DNA of 37,233 nt, taken from Desulfobulbus propionicus. Its GTDB lineage: Bacteria; Desulfobacterota; Dissulfuribacteria; Dissulfuribacterales; DYOW01. Shown here one piece after another: positions 17,439 through 25,193 of this stretch (positions are counted from its first letter, which is position 1; every line of letters begins with the position of its first letter). Location: positions 1 through 37,233 of the forward strand of contig DYOW01000015.1 of NCBI GenBank assembly GCA_020720325.1, read 5' to 3'. The notes beneath the pieces were generated by a model. It searched no databases. It was not told the DNA's origin and saw only the letters and a program-made list of their open reading frames with translations. The position numbers and the translations under genes were made by a program.

Positions 17439-17828
17439 TTAAACATAAAAAAATAAAAAAATACAAAGTATCGCGCATATTGTCTGGTTCACAGGCATAT
17501 CAAATATATAACCAATCGTAAAACCAAGAAAAGTTGAGCATATTGAAAAAAATACAGAAATAAACACAACAGATTTGATTTCTCCTGCAAGTATAAGACC
17601 AATAGAGGGCGCAACAACAATATAACAAAAGCTTAAGATTACACCTCCAACAAAAGAGCTTACAGACACTATTAACGCAAGGGCAACCATATAACAAAAT
17701 TCCCAGTAATCCACAAAAATACCGGATATCATGGCATAGTCCCTGTCAAGAAAAGTATATAAAAAATTTCTGAAAAAAATAATAAAAAAAAACCTGTCAA
17801 TAATAGCACATTTAGAAGCATTACAAAA
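17439..17828 (-). pseudogene. znuB: znuB remnant: C-terminal part of a metal ABC permease
   Basis: The minus-strand frame from about 17828 to the stop at 17439 encodes the C-terminal part of an ABC-3 family permease of zinc/manganese importers. It shows FLYTFLDRDYAMISG, a VSVSSFVGGVILSFCYIVVAPS helix pair and FDMPVNQTICAI. A 97-residue ORF starting at ATG 17732 is all that can be translated conventionally. The N-terminal half, roughly the first five helices, is absent. The homology begins exactly where znuC homology stops (17821-17828), so a deletion joins the two genes. It is presumably non-functional. Confidence 0.78.
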
Positions 17829-18157
17829 TCAGTGATTTTTGAAAAAATCCCATTGCGAGAATTTCTCTCACTGGCACAGGAAAATAGTCTGCAATGGGTC
17901 TTTCCTGAGGCACATATCCCGGAGGAGTATCAAGGCAGTTAACTGTTACTCTTCCGCTGGTTGGTCTTATTAAACCGAGAATAGCCTTAAAAAACGCTTT
18001 TTCCCGAACCATTAGTCCCAATAACAGGCAAAAAAAAACCTTTATCTATAATTATATTGATATTATTTAATATCACCCTGTTTCCAAGCGTAATAGTCAG
18101 TTTTTCTGCCTTTACTGCAAAAAATTTATCATTTTTTTGATTATTCAATTGAGTCAT
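17821..18157 (-). pseudogene. znuC: znuC remnant: frameshifted and truncated metal ABC ATPase
   Basis: The minus strand from ATG 18157 reads an ABC ATPase N-terminus (KAEKLTITLGNRVILNN, then VIGTNGSGKS, the Walker A). The frame hits a stop a few codons later. A shifted frame continues as FFKAILGLIRPTSGRVTV, then PGYVPQERPIADYFPVPV and EILAMGFF, ending at 17821. A small indel therefore sits at the Walker A (about 18000-18010). Everything after the Q-loop region, including the signature, Walker B and H-loop, is missing. The domain order matches ZnuC-type ATPases of zinc/manganese importers. It cannot encode a working ATPase. Confidence 0.8.
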
Positions 18158-18177
18158 GCTTATTATTTAAAGTTTTT

Positions 18178-18250
18178 CACCCCTCCTAACCTCCCCTTAG
18201 CAAGGGGAGGAATTTACTCCCCTCCTTTACAAGAAGGGGCTGGGGGAGGT
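18178..18250. repeat. GC-rich palindromic intergenic repeat
   Basis: This C-rich then G-rich segment contains a perfect 9-bp hairpin (18190-18198 with 18202-18210, loop AGC) and a second 9-bp hairpin with one mismatch (18219-18227 with 18231-18239). The outer CACCCCTCC and GGGGGAGGT arms can also pair. It lies between the znuC and znuA remnants. No coding potential is visible. Confidence 0.65.
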
Positions 18251-18332
18251 CATTGTTAATCCATAATTGCTAACTTCCTGTCCTTATAAATTTCTGGCTT
18301 TACTTATGAATATCTTAATAAATTAAAACTGC

Positions 18333-18947
18333 TCAGATATTATCCGCAATCTCATTAACAATTATATCAATAAGCGAAATATAATCCACAGCATCTTTTG
18401 ATCCTTCCTCTGAATTTGCCAGCACAAGCGCTTTTCCGCCAATGCTTTCAGCCACCTTATCCGCTGATTTTCTTCCGTAAAAGGGTTCAACCACAATAAG
18501 TCTTATCTTCTGATTTTTTGCAAGATTAATAACATCCTCAAGATGTGACGGGCTTGGAGGTATCCCTGGTATTGGTTCAAATTCAACGGGTATTTTAAGA
18601 CCAAAGCAATGGACAAAATAATTCCAGCTTTTATGATAAGTTATCATGGCTTTTCCCTTGTGTGGGAGCATCTTCTTATACCAGCCGCCAGAAATGGATT
18701 CAAGGGCTTTTTGTTTGAGATATTCTTCAAGTTTATTATTTTCATGAAGATTCCATAGAGTTTCTGCGCCAAACCGATTTACAAGTTCATTTCCAAACAT
18801 TTTTATATCAAGTTCATGTTTAAATTGTTTAAGGTTAGCCTGAAAAATCTCCTTTTTATCAGGATATAATTCAATTAGCCTATTGTAAATTGTCCCTGCC
18901 ATGATTCTTCCGTTATAGGGATTAAGCCAGTAGTGGGGATTTCCCAT
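18333..18947 (-). pseudogene. znuA: znuA remnant: zinc/manganese binding protein lacking its N-terminus
   Basis: The 204-residue ORF is the C-terminal two thirds of a TroA/ZnuA-type metal-binding lipoprotein or periplasmic protein. It opens at MGNPHYWLNP, normally an internal motif carrying a metal-ligand His, and also has ITYHKSWNYF (next His) and IVVEPFYGRKSADKVAE. The signal peptide and about the first 110-120 residues with the first His ligand are absent, and nothing similar appears in the 270 bases upstream, which hold a palindromic repeat. Without a signal peptide it would stay in the cytoplasm. I treat it as a pseudogene of the same decayed importer as znuC and znuB. Confidence 0.8.
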
Positions 18948-19098
18948 TGAATGATAACAAAATGAGTTTATGGATAAATATGAAATATTATGGATAAATC
19001 AGGCAAAACACATAGAAACATTACTAAACTGTTCCCCCTTAATCCCAATGTTGTTGAATTAAGGTCAACTTTAGCCTCGTTCTTCTTTTTAACAGCCT

Positions 19099-19176
19099 TC
19101 ACCCCCTCTCCCGAAGCATCGGTGCGAAGAGGAATTATTGTACCCTCTCCCCTTGTGGAGGGTCAGGGTGAGGGGG
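19099..19176. repeat. GC-rich palindromic intergenic repeat
   Basis: The segment starts with CCCCCTC (19102-19108) and ends with its complement GAGGGGG (19170-19176), enclosing shorter C-rich and G-rich arms. It lies in the gap between the znuA remnant and the His-rich gene. It resembles the 18178 repeat in composition but is not the same sequence. Confidence 0.5.
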
Positions 19177-19219
19177 AAAAATGAATTACCCGCTATAAAT
19201 CATATAAAGCCAAATTTAT

Positions 19220-19567
19220 TTATCTCAGGGTAAATACTGGGTAAGGAGGCGCCCTTGAGCCAAGGGGATAAAAGAAAAATTTATCTGAATATATGTCATA
19301 AGAAGGATAATTAAAAATTGCCTGAAAAAAATACTGGTTTGACTGAGAAAAAATCTTTGTCGCAAGGCTACCGTGTAAAATGCAAAAAAAATCACATATA
19401 GGACAGTTTTTTTCTTTAATTCCTATATTTTGCTCATCATGCGATTCATTATCTTCATCTTCATGGTGGAAATGATGGTCATGGCAATGACATGGTAAAT
19501 GGTCATGATGGTGAAAAAAAATGATGAAAAAAATGTGTTCCTGTGGTGGCAAAGTTAAAAAAAACAA
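19220..19567 (-). CDS. Small His-rich, putative metal-binding secreted protein
   Basis: This 115-residue ORF has a hydrophobic start, then an extreme His/Cys/acidic cluster (HHHDHLPCHCHDHHFHHED, residues about 19-37), a CPICDFFC motif (about 57-64) and a C-terminal SRAPP motif. That combination resembles small DUF2946-like proteins found near metal-uptake operons. Placement ahead of the znuA remnant in the same direction suggests it headed the zinc operon. The frame opens only with TTG at 19567, no SD site is visible, and a stop lies a few codons further upstream, so the true N-terminus may be lost. It may be part of the decayed locus. Confidence 0.45.
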   Translation of the reverse strand: MFFLTLPPQEHIFFIIFFHHHDHLPCHCHDHHFHHEDEDNESHDEQNIGIKEKNCPICDFFCILHGSLATKIFSQSNQYFFQAIFNYPSYDIYSDKFFFYPLGSRAPPYPVFTLR

Positions 19568-19603
19568 GAAACAAAAATATTATAAATTTTTTCTTGTTTT
19601 TTT
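19558..19603. repeat. AT-rich inverted repeat overlapping the His-rich gene start
   Basis: A 14-bp inverted repeat (19558-19571 with 19590-19603) with an 18-base AT loop is rich in A and T runs. It could be an old terminator for rightward transcription or a regulatory hairpin. I see no match to a metal-regulator operator. Confidence 0.4.
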
Positions 19604-19745
19604 GAGAGGAATGCCTTTTCAAGTCATTTTTCATTGCTATATTTTACCTGATTTCAGAATAAAGGAAAAAAATATTAATAAAAAAAATCAGCTATGAATG
19701 AATTAATCAACGAAAAACAATACTTATCATAAGCAAAAGCAATGA

Positions 19746-21488
19746 TTAAACATTTTTTAAATATTTCTCAGCAATCTCCCGTTGTTCCCTTCTGTGCGTC
19801 CTTGTTTTTGCGACAAAAATCTCTTTTTTTGTGTCCCTGTCCAGGTTTGAATAATACATTGCCGTGGAAATAGAGCCTGGTGTCGGTGTAAAATCCTGTA
19901 AACTGCATGATTTTATCCCTATTTTAATGGATTCTGTCGCAGTTATCTTCATATCCTCAAGGGTTGAACCGGGATGTGATGCTATATAATACGGCAGAAT
20001 AGCCGGCTTTTTGTTGTATTTTTCTGAAATTTTATGTGTCAACTTGATAAACTCCCTGAAAACTTCAGAAGAGCTTTTGTGCATGAGTCTTAAGACATTA
20101 TCCGATAGATTTTCAGGAGCTATCTTTAGCCTCCCAGGTGTATGATAAAGCAATAATTCTTCCATAAGCCCAGGCGTGTGAAGGAGCAAATCATATCTTA
20201 ATCCAGATGATACAAAAATATGATTTATATTTTTTGTGCAGCGCAATGTTTTTAACAGATTAATAAATTTTTCAGGATTAAAATCAAGATTTTTACATGG
20301 CTCAGGGTTAAGGCAATCTTTTCTGCTGCATTTATGTCCTATTTTACAGCCTGCGCCATAAAGGTTAGCTGTTGGACCTCCAATATCATTAATTGTGCCC
20401 CTAAAATAAGCTAATTTGGTAATCTTATCTGTTTCTCTTAAAATTGAGTCAATATCCCTTGATATAACAATATTGCCCTGATGTCTTGTTATGGAGCAAA
20501 ATGAGCAGTTTCCCGGACATCCCCTCACAGATGTTATGGAGTTTTGTATCATATTCCATGCCGGGATATTTTTAAAGGCAGGATGTGGGGCATAGGTAAA
20601 GGGAAGGGCATATATATTATTTAGCTCCTGTGCGTTAAGAGGAGAATGCGGCGGATTTTGCCTGATCCACCTGCTTTTTTGTTTCTGGAAGAGTATTTTG
20701 GGATTAATAGCCTGGGCGTTGCTTTCTATTATAAGCTCTGCAATGAGAAAATCTTCCCTGTTTTCTGATATTGCGCCAAAGGAAGGAAGCGTTAAGGAAT
20801 TTTTGTTATCTTCATCTGAGCCGCAATGCAATGACTCATTTATTATTTCGCATGTTCCTGAAATTCCTGAAAGACTCTGATTTGTCTCACATCTTTTTGC
20901 AATCTCTGTTATTTGTGTTTCCCCCATTCCATACACCAGCAAATCTGCCTTTGAATCTTCAAGCGCCGATGCCCTTAATTTTTCCTGCTGGAAATCATAA
21001 TGAACAAATCTTCTCAAGGATGCCTCAATTCCACCAAGGATAACAGGCACATCAGAGTAAGCCTCTCTTGCAAGCTGAGCATATCTTATTGTTGCCCTGT
21101 CAGGTCTTATTCTCGATTTTTTTTCTTTTGTATTGTCAAAATATGGGTTTCCTTCAGGGGAATATGCATCCACATCCCTGATCCTTGCATTTCCTGTATA
21201 GTTTGCCACAATTGAGTCAAGGTTTCCTGCAGATATACCAAAAAATAAGCGGGGGCGGCCAAATCTCTTAAAATCTTCACAGGCTATGTGTCTTGGCTGG
21301 GGAAGAAGCGCCACCTTGTAACCATGACTGGCAAGCAGCCTTCCTATTATTGCAATTCCAAAAGAGGGATGGTCAATATAGGCGTCACCGGTAACAAGCA
21401 CAATATCAATCTCATTCCAGCCAAATTCATGCATTTCTGCCTTTGTAACCGGAAGGGCATTTAAATTTATATGTTTTTTAAAGGGCAT
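19746..21488 (-). CDS. YgiQ family radical SAM protein
   Basis: The 580-residue protein has the YgiQ layout. An N-terminal B12-binding-like region (IDIVLVTGDAYIDHPSFG and IGRLLASHGYKVALLPQP) and VILGGIEASLRRFVHYD are followed by a radical SAM domain with the CxxxCxxC cluster motif at Cys324, Cys328 and Cys331 (GCPGNCSFCSITRHQG). Later landmarks are NDIGGPTANLYG and IAPENLSDNVLRLMHK. It is shorter than E. coli YgiQ but close to many homologues. The reaction is not established for the family. The start overlaps the end of the glycosylase gene by 22 bases. Confidence 0.93.
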   Translation of the reverse strand: MPFKKHINLNALPVTKAEMHEFGWNEIDIVLVTGDAYIDHPSFGIAIIGRLLASHGYKVALLPQPRHIACEDFKRFGRPRLFFGISAGNLDSIVANYTGNARIRDVDAYSPEGNPYFDNTKEKKSRIRPDRATIRYAQLAREAYSDVPVILGGIEASLRRFVHYDFQQEKLRASALEDSKADLLVYGMGETQITEIAKRCETNQSLSGISGTCEIINESLHCGSDEDNKNSLTLPSFGAISENREDFLIAELIIESNAQAINPKILFQKQKSRWIRQNPPHSPLNAQELNNIYALPFTYAPHPAFKNIPAWNMIQNSITSVRGCPGNCSFCSITRHQGNIVISRDIDSILRETDKITKLAYFRGTINDIGGPTANLYGAGCKIGHKCSRKDCLNPEPCKNLDFNPEKFINLLKTLRCTKNINHIFVSSGLRYDLLLHTPGLMEELLLYHTPGRLKIAPENLSDNVLRLMHKSSSEVFREFIKLTHKISEKYNKKPAILPYYIASHPGSTLEDMKITATESIKIGIKSCSLQDFTPTPGSISTAMYYSNLDRDTKKEIFVAKTRTHRREQREIAEKYLKNV

Positions 21489-22126
21489 TTATCACAAATT
21501 GGGTTTGTTTTTTTACAATAGTTTTTTCCAATATTAACAATGAGGGCATGACATTCATTATAAACATTTATTTCCCCGGGAAGGTTTTGCTGAAAAAGTT
21601 CCTTGATATCATCATAACCGGCGTCTTCATGAATAATATCATGTCTTAATAAAATTCTGTAGGTATAGGCATCCACAACAAACTGAAGATGATTTCCAGC
21701 GTAAAGCATGATGCTGTCTGCTGTTTCCGGGCCTATCCCCTTGACATCCAATAATTTTTTTCTTAAGGTTTCGCTTTCAAGGGAAAACATCTCATCAATA
21801 TCACATGAAAATTCCTCACATAAAAACGAGAGAAAAGATTTTAATCTTTTTGATTTTATGTTATAATATCCAGCAGGTCTTATAAATTCGGCAAGCATCG
21901 ATATATCCAAAGCATAAAGACCCTTTGCTGTTAATAAACCGTTATTTTTAAGATTATCTATGGCTTTTTTAACATTTTGCCAGTTTGTATTCTGGGTAAG
22001 TATGGCGCCAACACAGACTTCAAATGCGCTATCTCCGGGCCACCAATATTGATGACCTAAAGAGTTAAATAAAATCCTGTAGATTAAATTGATTTTTTCT
22101 GATAAGTTCTTATTGTTATTGTTCAA
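21467..22126 (-). CDS. HhH-GPD DNA glycosylase (endonuclease III-like), fourth cluster Cys missing
   Basis: The 219-residue base-excision glycosylase resembles endonuclease III. It has FEVCVGAILTQNTNW, the helix-hairpin-helix KGIGPETADSIMLYA and the catalytic Asp in FVVDAYTYRIL. The Lys used by bifunctional Nth (LPGVGRKTA) is replaced by Glu, so it is probably monofunctional, as in the MagIII/MpgII branch. The C-terminus keeps three of the four cluster cysteines (CKKTNPICDKCPLKNI), then a TAA falls exactly where the fourth Cys codon is expected. The start appears to be TTG at 22126 without an SD site. The 3' end overlaps the YgiQ gene. Confidence 0.88.
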   Translation of the reverse strand: MNNNNKNLSEKINLIYRILFNSLGHQYWWPGDSAFEVCVGAILTQNTNWQNVKKAIDNLKNNGLLTAKGLYALDISMLAEFIRPAGYYNIKSKRLKSFLSFLCEEFSCDIDEMFSLESETLRKKLLDVKGIGPETADSIMLYAGNHLQFVVDAYTYRILLRHDIIHEDAGYDDIKELFQQNLPGEINVYNECHALIVNIGKNYCKKTNPICDKCPLKNI

Positions 22127-22141
22127 AGAAAATAGAAAGAA

Positions 22142-22474
22142 TTAATCCTTTTTTACAAAAAAGAAATAAACCACCACGCCACCAACTACCACAAGAAGTC
22201 CTACAAACTTTGCAAGGTCTCCCAGGGCATAACCCCCGTCAGGACCCTGGGGTTTAGGAAGAAAATCAGGTAAAAAGGTGAGAAGCACAAAAAAAGCAAT
22301 AATACACACAAGTATATTAATTCTTTTGGTGACTATAAGAAATATGGCAACCCCTAAAATAGGAATAAGATAATAAGGATTGGTTAGTATGGTCATTATA
22401 TCAAATTTGCTGAAAAAATCTATGATGTTTTCAGATTTTAGGTTTTCTTTAAGCATTTCAGTGTTGATATCCAT
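22142..22474 (-). CDS. Small multi-span membrane protein, unknown function
   Basis: This 110-residue protein has three hydrophobic segments (about 32-48 YYLIPILGVAIFLIV, 51-68 INILVCIIAFFVLLTFL and 88-106 FVGLLVVVGGVVVYFFF). A Pro/Gly-rich loop sits between the second and third. GGAGG precedes the ATG, which supports the start. It lies directly upstream of the glycosylase and divergent from the M48 peptidase, with only 29 bases between the two starts. I do not recognise a family. Confidence 0.75.
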   Translation of the reverse strand: MDINTEMLKENLKSENIIDFFSKFDIMTILTNPYYLIPILGVAIFLIVTKRINILVCIIAFFVLLTFLPDFLPKPQGPDGGYALGDLAKFVGLLVVVGGVVVYFFFVKKD

Positions 22475-22503
22475 AAATAAATACCTCCGTTTTTTTTAAG
22501 ATT

Positions 22504-24345
22504 ATGCCGTACTCACAAATCATTATAATAATAATTACATTTATAGCAATAGCAGGAGCTCCTATAAGTGATTCTCCTAAATTTTCCTCTGAATTTTTTC
22601 TATTGCTCTGGTTTACAAAAACCCTGTTATGGTTCTTTTTCATCTTTGCTTCTATTTATTACGGAAAATTAAAAAATAAATTAAATTCTATTCTCGATAT
22701 GTTACAATGGCTGACACCTGTTCCAATGATTCTTGACCTCTACTTATTGGAAATGAGGACGTTTATTGAACCAAAAGACAGCGTATTGTTTTTTTCATTT
22801 TTAACAAATATCTTCTACCTTGGACTTTATTTTTTCTATGTTTTTATTTACTGGGCAGGGATATGGTGGACAACACGCATAAGACCACTTAAAGAAGAGA
22901 TATTCTCACGCTTTATTGTAATAGCGCCTGTAATAATCCCTTTTATTCTATTTTCTTTGGGAGATGATTTATTAAAATTCGCGCCCAAACACATTATTGA
23001 TTTTTTTAATGAAAATTTAATTGGGCAGATACTTGTGTATGTTCTTGTTATTTCATTTATGGTGGTCTTTGTGCCTCTCATGATAAAAACTTTATGGAGA
23101 TGCGACTCATTTCCCAATGGTCATTTCAGGGATTATATTTTAAAACAGGCAAAGGATTCAGGCTTAACATTCAGGGATATCCTTATATGGAATACCCCAT
23201 GGGGCGGTTCATGCACAGCTGGCGTCATGGGTTTTGTGCCAAGTTTCCGTTACCTTCTTCTCACCCCATGTATTCTTGAAAATCTTACAACAAATGAATT
23301 AGAGTCAGTGCTTCATCATGAATTCACCCATATAAAAAGAAATCATATCTGGTGGCAGATGGGAATAATGCTTTCGTTTGGAATTTTAATGTACAGCCTT
23401 TTTGAACCCATGCTGTTTTTTTTAGTTTCAAGGGACTTTGGGGTTAATTTATATTTAAAATTTACTGAAATTCCAAAGCAACTATCAGCAATCATAACTG
23501 TTTTACCCTTTATTCTCTTTGCTTTTTTATATTTCAGGTTTTTTATGGGGTATTTCATAAGAAATTTTGAAAGAGAGGCAGATATCGGCGCCCTTGACAT
23601 GCAGGGTCATCCGTGGCATCTCGCAAACTCCCTTGAAAAAGTCGCATATCTTTCTGGCATTTCAAGGGATGCCCCAAACTGGCATCATTACAGCATTTCC
23701 CAAAGAGTGAGTTTTTTGCGGGAAGCATACGAAAAACCAAGTTTAGCCTTTGAATTCAAGAGAAAAATAGCCAACAAAAGGAGTCTTTTTGTATTTTTTT
23801 CCGTGCTTTTCATAGCATTAAGCAATTTAATGCCTGTTGATACATGGAAACAGGCATCTGAAACTAAAATTATTGAGCATGTATATAAAAAAGAAACAAA
23901 TCCTGATGTCTTGCTTGCGTTAGGACAATTTTTTTATGAAAAAAAACAATATGACAAGTCCTTTGAGACATTAACAAGGGCTATGACAATTAAACCCGAA
24001 GAGCCTGAGATAATAAATACCCTTGCATGGCTTTTACTTACAAGCGAAAGCAAAGAATACCAAGACCACAGATGGGCTCTGGAGCTTGCTGAAAAAGCCG
24101 CAAATCTTAAAGATGATGCCCATATACTTGATACTCTTGCCGAGGCATATTATGCAAATGAAAATTTTGACGATGCGATTTTATGGGCAGAAAAGGCGCT
24201 GAAAAAAGCCAGTGATAACAGGGAACATTACTTAAAACAGCTTGATAAATTTAAAAATGCAAAGAAAAATCAGGAGGATAAAAACCCTCAAAAAAAAAAT
24301 CAAATAATTGTAAATCTCCCTGATTTTCTTTTGAATAGGGCATAA
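22504..24345 (+). CDS. M48 family membrane metallopeptidase with C-terminal TPR repeats
   Basis: The 613-residue protein has several N-terminal membrane segments (about 5-20, 30-50, 95-120, 135-155 and 180-200). A zinc peptidase domain follows with HEFTH (His272, Glu273, His276) and the downstream Glu358 in NFEREADIGALD, then two more hydrophobic segments. The C-terminal part (about 455-590) looks like TPR helices (ALGQFFYEKKQYDKSFETL and LAEAYYANENFDDAILWAEK). Such M48 proteins act in membrane protein quality control, as HtpX does; this one is a larger variant. No SD sequence is seen before the ATG. The last 95 bases overlap the convergent bioD. Confidence 0.9.
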   Translation: MPYSQIIIIIITFIAIAGAPISDSPKFSSEFFLLLWFTKTLLWFFFIFASIYYGKLKNKLNSILDMLQWLTPVPMILDLYLLEMRTFIEPKDSVLFFSFLTNIFYLGLYFFYVFIYWAGIWWTTRIRPLKEEIFSRFIVIAPVIIPFILFSLGDDLLKFAPKHIIDFFNENLIGQILVYVLVISFMVVFVPLMIKTLWRCDSFPNGHFRDYILKQAKDSGLTFRDILIWNTPWGGSCTAGVMGFVPSFRYLLLTPCILENLTTNELESVLHHEFTHIKRNHIWWQMGIMLSFGILMYSLFEPMLFFLVSRDFGVNLYLKFTEIPKQLSAIITVLPFILFAFLYFRFFMGYFIRNFEREADIGALDMQGHPWHLANSLEKVAYLSGISRDAPNWHHYSISQRVSFLREAYEKPSLAFEFKRKIANKRSLFVFFSVLFIALSNLMPVDTWKQASETKIIEHVYKKETNPDVLLALGQFFYEKKQYDKSFETLTRAMTIKPEEPEIINTLAWLLLTSESKEYQDHRWALELAEKAANLKDDAHILDTLAEAYYANENFDDAILWAEKALKKASDNREHYLKQLDKFKNAKKNQEDKNPQKKNQIIVNLPDFLLNRA

Positions 24346-24979
24346 TAATTATATTCTTGACGCCGCTAAATTTTAAGATAATTTTTGCATTGTCATTTAT
24401 TATTATCTCTTCGCTGTTGTTGTCGTAATTATTTAATATTATTCCAAATATATCAACATTATTGTTTTCAAGTATTTTTGCTGTCATAAGGGTATGATTT
24501 ATTGTTCCAAGGCCTGCCCTTGCAACGAGAATCACAGGTATTCCAAGCTCTTTTAATAAATCAAGAAAAAGTGTGTCTTCAGTTAATGGAACCATTATCC
24601 CTCCGCTTCCTTCCACAAGAAGGATTTCGCATTTTTTTGAGATTTCATAATATGATCTCTTTATTATTTCAATGTCAATTTTCTGATTTTCAAGCATGGA
24701 AGCAAGGTGGGGAGAGGCAGGGTAACTAAATTTGTAAGGACACGCAATTTTTAAAAATTCCTTGTCATCAAGCACATTTTTTTTATTCATTTTTTCATAA
24801 ACCAAAAGGGCGTCGTCAGCGCCTCCAGTCTGCGCCCATTTTTGCATAAGCACATTTAGTCCTTTTTGGGTAAAAAATAAAGCAATCAATGATGTGATAA
24901 AGGTTTTTCCAATACCTGTGTCTGTTCCTGCTATGAAAAAGCAAGATGGTTTTAGGGGATTCATATATAAATTTCTCAT
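24251..24979 (-). CDS. bioD: BioD, dethiobiotin synthetase
   Basis: The 242-residue ATP-dependent carboxylase closes the ureido ring of dethiobiotin in biotin synthesis. It carries the P-loop GTDTGIGKT (residues 18-26), the KWAQTGGADDALLV segment, ILLVEGSGGIMVPL and VARAGLGTINHTLMT. Either Met1 or Met6 could be the start. No other biotin gene is in the window, so it is expressed on its own. The 3' end overlaps the convergent M48 peptidase gene by 95 bases. Confidence 0.94.
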   Translation of the reverse strand: MRNLYMNPLKPSCFFIAGTDTGIGKTFITSLIALFFTQKGLNVLMQKWAQTGGADDALLVYEKMNKKNVLDDKEFLKIACPYKFSYPASPHLASMLENQKIDIEIIKRSYYEISKKCEILLVEGSGGIMVPLTEDTLFLDLLKELGIPVILVARAGLGTINHTLMTAKILENNNVDIFGIILNNYDNNSEEIIINDNAKIILKFSGVKNIIIMPYSKENQGDLQLFDFFFEGFYPPDFSLHF

Positions 24980-25193
24980 TATAGTTTTCTGAAATTTCAG
25001 GAAATAAAATTTTTAACTAAAAATAATAATAAATGTTATATTATATGATAATTTTTTACATATTGAAACACACCTTATTGATTATTTCAAAGAAAGAATT
25101 TCTGTTGATTAAATATTTTAAAAAAATTAATTGCTGTTAAAATTTATACGATAATTAAAAATGTAAAAATTAAGGAAAAAAATTTTTAAAAAA

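Noticed and set aside
18990-19184. Plus-strand 64-codon frame in the relic zinc region
   Set aside because: It runs through the GC-rich palindromic repeat, lacks an SD site and shows no protein-like pattern.
22458-22643. Minus-strand 61-codon frame between the small membrane protein and the M48 gene
   Set aside because: It is antisense to the M48 N-terminus and overlaps the RBS of the 110-residue gene; that gene has the better start.
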